In this document: positions 23,678 through 28,040 of the stretch, piece by piece | Position numbering within the stretch: position 1 is the stretch's first letter | How the letters are laid out: each line of letters begins with the position of its first letter | Assembly (NCBI GenBank): GCA_964573285.1 | Contig: CAZNJD010000059.1 | Location: 1 to 28,040, forward strand | Length of the DNA stretch: 28,040 nt | From: UBA1140 sp964573285 | GTDB lineage: Bacteria > Campylobacterota > Campylobacteria > Campylobacterales > Sulfurovaceae | Reading direction: 5' to 3' | Made by a program: the position numbers and the translations under genes | The notes under the pieces: generated by a model | The model's database searches: none | Seen by the model: the letters and a program-made list of their open reading frames with translations, nothing else | What the model was told of the DNA's origin: nothing

Positions 23678-24295
23678 ATGCAACAAGTGTATAGACCATT
23701 ACCAAGAGATGAAGAGATTAAACTCAATCACAAAAAAATTATTGTAAGTAAAACAGATAAAAATGGAAGAGTTTTATATGTTAATGATTATTTTTGTTCT
23801 GTTTCAGGGTATGAACCAAATGAGGTGGTAGGGGCACCACATAATTTTTTGAGACATCCTGATATGCCAAGAGCTATATTTTATATAATGTGGAGAACTA
23901 TTCAAAGTGGTCAAAATATCACAGCTGTAGTAAAAAATTTAGCAAAATCAGGTAAGTACTATTGGGTTACAACAGATTTTGAAAATTATAGAAATAGTAG
24001 AGGTGAAATTGAGAGTTATATTGCCTTTAGACGACCTGCATCACGAAAAGCTATTGAGGCTGTAGAGGGATTATATGCTTCACTTTTAGATATAGAAAAG
24101 AGACATGGTATGGAGGCATCTTTGGTATATCTACAAGGTTATTTAGATGAGCGACATACTAATTATAATGAGTTAATGGATAGCATTATTAAACCAAAAA
24201 GTTTAATGGAAAAATTATTTAATATAATGAAAAAAACTTTTAGACATAGTAATAATAATATGAATTATTCTGATAATTATAGAGAAGCAGTATAG
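23678..24295 (+). CDS. PAS-domain sensor protein (CetB/Aer-like)
   Basis: 205 residues. The PAS domain (about residues 8-125) has the features of the redox/energy-taxis group: RPLPRDEEIKLNHKKIIVSK, VNDYFCSVSGYEPNEVVG, PHNFLRHPDMPRAIF, and KSGKYYWVTTDFE. This group usually binds FAD and reads respiratory state; in Campylobacter the PAS protein CetB works with the membrane receptor CetA. The remaining 75 residues are helical and have no output domain, so it must signal to a partner; no cetA-like gene is nearby. AAGGGG lies before the ATG, and TATACT (23649-23654) is a possible -10 box. Confidence 0.85.
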   Translation: MQQVYRPLPRDEEIKLNHKKIIVSKTDKNGRVLYVNDYFCSVSGYEPNEVVGAPHNFLRHPDMPRAIFYIMWRTIQSGQNITAVVKNLAKSGKYYWVTTDFENYRNSRGEIESYIAFRRPASRKAIEAVEGLYASLLDIEKRHGMEASLVYLQGYLDERHTNYNELMDSIIKPKSLMEKLFNIMKKTFRHSNNNMNYSDNYREAV

Positions 24296-24346
24296 GTTAA
24301 TTATTTTTAAGATATACTATCTTATTTAAAAATAAGGATAAAGAAT

Positions 24347-24790
24347 ATGGATTTTTCAGATTTATTAAAACAAGGTGCAGAACTTATTCAATCAAATAGT
24401 GATGACTCAACAACAGGACTAGATATAGATTCCATAAGTAGTGCTTTGGGTAATATATTCGGTGGGGAGAATGGATTAGATTTAAGCTCAATTGTCTCAA
24501 AAGTTACAGACGGGAATTTAGGAGAAACTATTAGTTCATGGTTAGGTTCAGGTGAAAATTTACCTATCTCTATGGACTCTATTACGGATTTATTAGGCAG
24601 TGATAAAATATCCGAATTTGCATCTCAACTTGGATTAAGTGAAGATAGTGCTAAAGGTGCCTTAAGTGATGCTTTACCAAACTTGGTTGACAAAGCTACC
24701 ACTGGAGAAGACTCTTTGATTGGCAGTATGCTTGATAAGGTTGGTGGTGTTGATGGTGCTATGGATATGTTAGGTAAAATGTTCAAATAA
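24347..24790 (+). CDS. YidB-like DUF937 protein
   Basis: 147 residues, acidic and rich in Ser, Gly and Leu. The C-terminal two thirds match DUF937/YidB: GLDLSSIVSKVTDGNLGETISSWLGSG cut to parts here, then the SWLGSGENLPISMDSITDLLG segment (about 64-84), IGSMLDKVGG near the end. The family is small, cytoplasmic and of unknown function. The start has AAGGA 9 bp upstream within an A/T dyad (24321-24336) that could partly hide it. It is in line with the PAS gene, 51 bp after it. Confidence 0.8.
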   Translation: MDFSDLLKQGAELIQSNSDDSTTGLDIDSISSALGNIFGGENGLDLSSIVSKVTDGNLGETISSWLGSGENLPISMDSITDLLGSDKISEFASQLGLSEDSAKGALSDALPNLVDKATTGEDSLIGSMLDKVGGVDGAMDMLGKMFK

Positions 24791-24798
24791 ATATATTC

Positions 24799-24818
24799 TG
24801 TGGGTTGAAAAATCCACA
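24799..24818 (+). promoter_or_regulatory. GAAA-tetraloop hairpin just upstream of the phosphodiesterase gene
   Basis: TGTGGGTT/AATCCACA form an 8-bp stem (one G-U pair) closed by a GAAA tetraloop, 8 bp before the ATG at 24827. It starts 8 bp after the DUF937 stop. No T run follows, so it is a poor terminator; it could steady the 3' end of the upstream message or affect translation of the next gene, which lacks a Shine-Dalgarno sequence. Confidence 0.45.
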
Positions 24819-24826
24819 CTGCAAAA

Positions 24827-26056
24827 ATGAGAAATATATTATTATTTCTAATACTCTCTACACTTTTAAATGCAATAGAACTTAAAATTGCTTCATATAA
24901 TGTTGAGAACCTATTCGATATGTCATATAATGGTACGGAGTATAAAGAGTATATCCCCAATAGACACAACTGGACAAAATCAATTCTAAATAAAAAATTA
25001 ACTCATATATCAGAAGTAATATGTGATATAGATGCTGATATTATAGGGCTTCAAGAGATAGAAAATCAAAATGCTCTCGAACTTTTGCAAAAATCTCTAA
25101 AAGAGTATGGATGCAGTTATAAATATAGTGCAATAACTCATAAACCCAAAAGTGCTATTCAAATAGCTCTACTTTCTAAAATACCTATTCAAAACTCTAA
25201 AGATATTGTTGTTACAAGAGCATGGGGGATACGAAATATATTAGAGACCAAATTTATAGTAGATGGAAAATCTATATATATTTTTGTTAATCATTGGAAT
25301 TCTAAAAAATCATCTGATAATAAGAGAATACAATCTGCTTTGGCTCTAAAAAAGAGGCTTCTACTATTACCTAAAAATAGTGAATATATACTATTGGGTG
25401 ATTTTAATGCTAATTATAATGAATATAATATTTTTAATAAACTTCAAACTATTAGATATTGTAATATGAAACATAATATTTTTTCTAATTATAATCTATG
25501 GTTAGAAGAGCCTATATATAGAAGATGGAGTCATAATTTTTATGGTAAGAAGCAAGGATTAGATGCGATACTTATTCCATATTCACTATTTGATGGTAAA
25601 GGTATTGATTATATCAATAACTCATTTAAAGTTTTTAAAAAACATTATCTCTTTCATCAAAAAGGATATATATTGCGTTGGCAATATAAAAGAGGAGAAC
25701 ATCAAGGTATAGGATATTCTGACCATTTGCCTATTTATGCTCTTTTTTCTACTAGAGCCTATGGTAAAACTAATTGTAAAATAGATATATCTACTATAAA
25801 AAAACTACATAATAAAAATATAAAACTTCCTGTTCTACTTAAAAAGGTAAAAGTTATCTCTAAACAAAAAAATAAAGTCATTCTTCAAAAAGGAAAAGAT
25901 ATTATCTCTATTTATGGTATAGATAACTCCTTATTATTAAATAAAATATATGATATTATAGTATATAAACGAAAACTTTATCAAAATAGTTATGAAATTG
26001 TTGATTTTGATATTAAAAGAGGCTATGATGCTACTAAAAATTGGAGTAAAAAATGA
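24827..26056 (+). CDS. Secreted endonuclease/exonuclease/phosphatase-family protein with a C-terminal extension
   Basis: 409 residues. A signal peptide (about residues 1-16) puts it in the periplasm or outside. The DNase I-like fold shows ASYNVENLFD (Asn25), Glu77 in GLQEIEN, His156-Trp-Asn in VNHWN, Asp192 and Asn194 in LLGDFNANYNE, and Asp299-His300 in GYSDHLPIY, the full metal and catalytic set. It should cleave phosphodiesters; nuclease, lipid phosphatase and other substrates are possible. After about residue 312 there is an extra domain of 95 residues with strand-rich KLPVLLKKVKVISKQKNKVI cut here, then IYDIIVYKRKLYQNSYEIVDF, which resembles an OB fold. The ATG has no ribosome binding site; AAAA precedes it. 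The start overlaps the hemJ start region downstream by 4 bp (ATGA). Confidence 0.82.
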   Translation: MRNILLFLILSTLLNAIELKIASYNVENLFDMSYNGTEYKEYIPNRHNWTKSILNKKLTHISEVICDIDADIIGLQEIENQNALELLQKSLKEYGCSYKYSAITHKPKSAIQIALLSKIPIQNSKDIVVTRAWGIRNILETKFIVDGKSIYIFVNHWNSKKSSDNKRIQSALALKKRLLLLPKNSEYILLGDFNANYNEYNIFNKLQTIRYCNMKHNIFSNYNLWLEEPIYRRWSHNFYGKKQGLDAILIPYSLFDGKGIDYINNSFKVFKKHYLFHQKGYILRWQYKRGEHQGIGYSDHLPIYALFSTRAYGKTNCKIDISTIKKLHNKNIKLPVLLKKVKVISKQKNKVILQKGKDIISIYGIDNSLLLNKIYDIIVYKRKLYQNSYEIVDFDIKRGYDATKNWSKK

Positions 26057-26559
26057 TAAATTATTATCAAGAGATATTGGCATTTCATATTATATCTATG
26101 GTATCATGGATGGCAATGCTTTTCTATATGCCTAGACTTTTTGTATATCATCAGGAGCATAAAGAAAAAAAAGATTTTACTGATGTGGTAAAAATTCAAG
26201 AGGATAAAATCTATAAAGTTATTGGTTTTCCTGCAATGTGGGCAACTATCATTAGTGGTGCAGTAATGATTTATCTCAATCCAACACTATTGCAACAAGA
26301 TTGGATGATAGCCAAACTATTTCTATTATTATTGATGATTGCATATTCATTTAGCATGGAGTATTTTAGAAAAATATTGGCAAAAGATAATTGTATAAAA
26401 GATGGTCAATTTTTTAGAGCATATAATGAAATCCCTACACTATTAGCTATATTGATTATTGTATTTGTAATTACCAAATCATTTCCTATATATTTTTCTA
26501 TAGCAGTTACACTATTTTTTGGATTTGTTATTTATAAAATTTTGACTAAAAAAGTATAA
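26053..26559 (+). CDS. hemJ: HemJ-like protoporphyrinogen IX oxidase
   Basis: 168 residues with four or five membrane helices. The family (TIGR00701) oxidises protoporphyrinogen IX to protoporphyrin IX in heme synthesis. The family hallmarks are HIISMVSWMAMLFYMPRLFVYH (cut: His12, Trp18, Arg28, His33), Lys88 in the WMIAKL stretch, and FFRAYNEIP (Arg122, Asn125). In many relatives the Lys88 motif reads W-x-H-x-K; here the middle position is Ile, as far as I recall the family. The start overlaps the preceding gene's stop by 4 bp (ATGA), so it is coupled to it. The alternative, a general CopD-like membrane protein, is less likely. Confidence 0.82.
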   Translation: MINYYQEILAFHIISMVSWMAMLFYMPRLFVYHQEHKEKKDFTDVVKIQEDKIYKVIGFPAMWATIISGAVMIYLNPTLLQQDWMIAKLFLLLLMIAYSFSMEYFRKILAKDNCIKDGQFFRAYNEIPTLLAILIIVFVITKSFPIYFSIAVTLFFGFVIYKILTKKV

Positions 26560-26628
26560 AGTATAGTAACATTTTTTAAAAAAAAATATAAATTAAAAAA
26601 TTTAATATGTAAAATTATATTTTTTAGT

Positions 26629-26634
26629 TATAAT
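26629..26634 (+). promoter_or_regulatory. Probable promoter of the DUF2231 gene
   Basis: TATAAT, 33 bp before the ATG at 26667, preceded by a T-rich run (TTATATTTTTTAG) as is usual for Campylobacterota sigma-70 promoters. The 107-bp gap after hemJ is otherwise A/T-only DNA with no gene. AAGGAG (26656-26661) is the ribosome binding site. Confidence 0.6.
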
Positions 26635-26666
26635 AATTCAAAATATTGAGTTAATAAGGAGACTAT

Positions 26667-27422
26667 ATGTCATTACCAATGATACCCCCAATTCCAGTAG
26701 AGTTACCAATAGATATTCCTATTTTATTGCACCCTGCTATAGTTCATTTCGCTATTGCTATACCTATAGTAATTATTTTATTAGAAATTATAAATCTGTT
26801 TTTTAAAAAAAGAGCATTATCTGTTTTTTCACTTTTTCTGATTTTTATGTTAGCTATTGTTATGGTTGGTGCATATTTTACAGGAGGTGCAGACGGAAAA
26901 GAGGCATTCCCACTTCTTTCAGAAGCAGTTAAAGGTGATTTAAAAGAACATAAACTATTAGGAACTTATCTTGCATATGCTTCAGTGGTATTACTAGTAC
27001 TTAAATTATTATTTATGGCATTATCTAATACTATAGCTAGACTATTTTTTGTTATTATAGTAATTGGATTTACTGCAGTTACATTAAAACAAGGTTATGA
27101 AGGTGGTGAATTGGTTTTTAAATATGGTGTAAATAATGAAGCTGTAGCTAATATAGCAAGTGATAAAGATGACTTAAAAGATGAATTAGATGAGTTACAA
27201 GAGAAATATGATAATCTTAAAAAATCATCTTCTACCAAAGTAGAAGAGGTAAAATCTAAAGAGCCTAAAGCAAAAGAAGCTAAAGTAGAAGAGCCTAAAG
27301 CGAAAGAAGTAAAAGAAGAGAATACAACAGCAGTTACTTTGGATGCTTCCAAAGAAGAAGCTAAAACAGAAACTCCAGCTGTAAGCTTAGAGATACCAGC
27401 TGATACTAATAAGAGTGAATAA
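26667..27422 (+). CDS. DUF2231 membrane protein with a charged C-terminal tail
   Basis: 251 residues. Four hydrophobic segments (about 20-46, 52-73, 95-118, 123-142) and LLHPAIVHFAIAIP near residue 20 match DUF2231, an inner-membrane family whose conserved histidines may bind heme; a role in respiration is suspected but not established. After the membrane part come a short acidic coiled coil (SDKDDLKDELDELQEKYDNL, about 164-183) and a Lys/Glu/Ala/Pro-rich, low-complexity tail (about 190-251) with two 10-residue repeats. The tail is not part of the family core and has the look of a flexible binding or spacer region. The start is well supported by AAGGAG. Confidence 0.82.
   Translation: MSLPMIPPIPVELPIDIPILLHPAIVHFAIAIPIVIILLEIINLFFKKRALSVFSLFLIFMLAIVMVGAYFTGGADGKEAFPLLSEAVKGDLKEHKLLGTYLAYASVVLLVLKLLFMALSNTIARLFFVIIVIGFTAVTLKQGYEGGELVFKYGVNNEAVANIASDKDDLKDELDELQEKYDNLKKSSSTKVEEVKSKEPKAKEAKVEEPKAKEVKEENTTAVTLDASKEEAKTETPAVSLEIPADTNKSE
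27261..27320 (+). repeat. Two 30-bp tandem repeats in the tail of the DUF2231 gene
   Basis: GAGCCTAAAGCAAAAGAAG starts at 27261 and GAGCCTAAAGCGAAAGAAG at 27291. Each 30-bp unit encodes EPKAKE(A/V)K(V/E)E-like residues. Confidence 0.7.
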
Positions 27423-27447
27423 TTAATTCATATTAAAATTTAAATAG

Positions 27448-27470
27448 GATACGGTAAGATATACCGTATC
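27448..27470 (+). terminator. Hairpin after the DUF2231 gene
   Basis: GATACGGTA/TACCGTATC, a perfect 9-bp stem with a 5-nt AGATA loop, 26 bp after the stop. The following bases (TACTAAAAAT) are not a T run, so its efficiency as a terminator is uncertain. Confidence 0.6.
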
Positions 27471-27519
27471 TACTAAAAATTCATATCATGAGTTAAGATG
27501 ATATAGATTATAAAATTTC

Positions 27520-27801
27520 TCAACTCACAAACTCCATCCCCAAAATCTCCTCAAACTCAAAACTATTCTGCGTCCAAAATGGAGTACCATCCTCCTGCTC
27601 TATTTCAATAAAAAATCGCTCATTCTCTTCTCCTGAGTTAGCCCATCAAATCGCACTAAACCCCACAAAATAGGGATTTTATTTTTTAAAAAGGCACTAC
27701 AAAATATAAGCCAACCTCCTAACATGAACATCCATAAGCTTATAAATCTTAAGAGCTTTAGGTGCGATAGCAAATGGTAACCCAACTTCATCATATAAAC
27801 A
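27520..27801 (-). pseudogene. Decayed minus-strand gene, two same-frame fragments
   Basis: Two coding-like pieces lie in the same reading frame on the minus strand, separated by three in-frame stops and an A/T-rich hairpin region. The first (27801 down to 27697) reads LYDEVGLPFAIAPKALKIYK and continues to a TAG. The second (27645 down to 27520) contains ENERFFIEIEQEDGTPFWTQ and ends ILGMEFVS before TGA. Both look like protein, with charged and aromatic residues mixed as in folded domains and more G in the codons than nearby genes. Neither has a start codon with a ribosome binding site. An overlapping 92-residue frame (27878-27600) is hydrophobic and less protein-like, so I take it as a shadow. 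I do not recognise the protein family. Two separate gene ends are the alternative to one broken gene. Confidence 0.45.
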
Positions 27802-27837
27802 TTAAAAACTATACAAAAACATCCTATTTTTTGATTC

Positions 27838-27861
27838 AAAACCCCTAAATTACAGGGTTTT
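27838..27861. terminator. Hairpin resembling the PBP1A terminator
   Basis: AAAACCC/GGGTTTT with a 10-nt loop, flanked by similar TTCAAAA/TTTAGATTCAAAA words. Its tail is not T-rich on either strand, so the role as a terminator is weak. Confidence 0.35.
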
Positions 27862-28040
27862 AGATTCAAAAATTCCAATGTGGTACCCGAATTTAAGCCA
27901 ATAGTACCTTTTTCAATAGAAAATCATAGAAAACAGAATTTTTAGCTCTATTTATGATATTTCTACATCCCAAGTTTCACCTCACCTAGAAACTTCAAGA
28001 GTTTCTAAAAAATTACCGTTAAGATAATTTGTCAAATAGG

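Larger units (their letters stand above)
27423..28040. other. Terminal 618-bp stretch without an intact gene
   Basis: It holds the hairpin at 27448-27470, the decayed gene at 27520-27801, a hairpin AAAACCC/GGGTTTT at 27838-27861 that resembles the one at 1011-1034, and a perfect 8-bp inverted repeat TAGAAACT/AGTTTCTA at 27987-28007. Between 27862 and 28040 I see only short open frames, one of them a 19-residue piece in the same minus-strand frame as the decayed gene. Nothing else could be supported. Confidence 0.6.

Noticed and set aside
27600..27878. 92-residue minus-strand frame with a GLVRFDGLTQEKR segment recalling SNF2 helicases
   Set aside because: Its frame overlaps the two more protein-like fragments of the decayed gene, it is mostly hydrophobic, and the helicase similarity is only a few residues.
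1..28040. CRISPR array, tRNA, rRNA, toxin-antitoxin pair or prophage
   Set aside because: No regularly spaced repeats, no cloverleaf-type sequence, no cas, integrase or phage structural motif was seen in either strand.

Overview
The window is a strongly AT-rich stretch of bacterial chromosome. Gene content, gene order and protein style point to Campylobacterota (the former Epsilonproteobacteria), probably a free-living Sulfurimonas/Sulfurovum-like lineage. The clues are the alaS-maf-PBP1A neighbourhood, a CetB/Aer-like PAS protein, DsbD, HemJ, and short TATAAT-type promoters set in T-rich DNA. I cannot name the genus from sequence alone. Most of the window is ordinary housekeeping DNA. I do not see a CRISPR array, prophage, tRNA, rRNA or multi-gene defence island.

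Layout. 1-1060 is accessory DNA: the C-terminal 100 residues of a SNF2-family helicase, then an internally deleted IS1634-like insertion sequence lying between two perfect 20-bp inverted repeats. 1079-10635 is one long minus-strand series, transcribed in the order ftsW, murG, a YafK-like L,D-transpeptidase, alaS, a zinc-ribbon lipoprotein, maf, a BioF-like PLP enzyme and PBP1A. ftsI (10763-12676) is divergent from ftsW and is followed by a DUF1439/YceB-like lipoprotein and dgkA. This makes 1079-13643 mainly an envelope-building region: lipid II synthesis (MurG), septal polymerisation and cross-linking (FtsW with FtsI), bulk synthesis (PBP1A), L,D-transpeptidation and lipid recycling (DgkA).

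13664-18588 holds a minus-strand Rrf2 regulator/DHH phosphoesterase pair, divergent rpsO, then grpE-dnaK without an hrcA beside them, and a small chorismate mutase whose ribosome binding site lies inside a 10-bp hairpin. 18585-20779 (minus) encodes an unrecognised lipoprotein and a YyaL/DUF255 thioredoxin-fold protein whose active-site motif is degraded. Divergent from it is dsbD, followed by a CvfB-like S1 protein, a PAS sensor, a YidB-like DUF937 protein, a secreted DNase I-fold phosphodiesterase, HemJ and a DUF2231 membrane protein with a lysine/glutamate-rich tail.

27423-28040 has no intact gene. It holds hairpins and two same-frame minus-strand coding-like fragments of a decayed gene. 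The points most worth checking are the hairpin over the chorismate mutase start next to the heat-shock operon, the dyads upstream of grpE and of the Rrf2 gene, the YyaL active-site loss beside dsbD, and the inverted-repeat architecture around the IS remnant.
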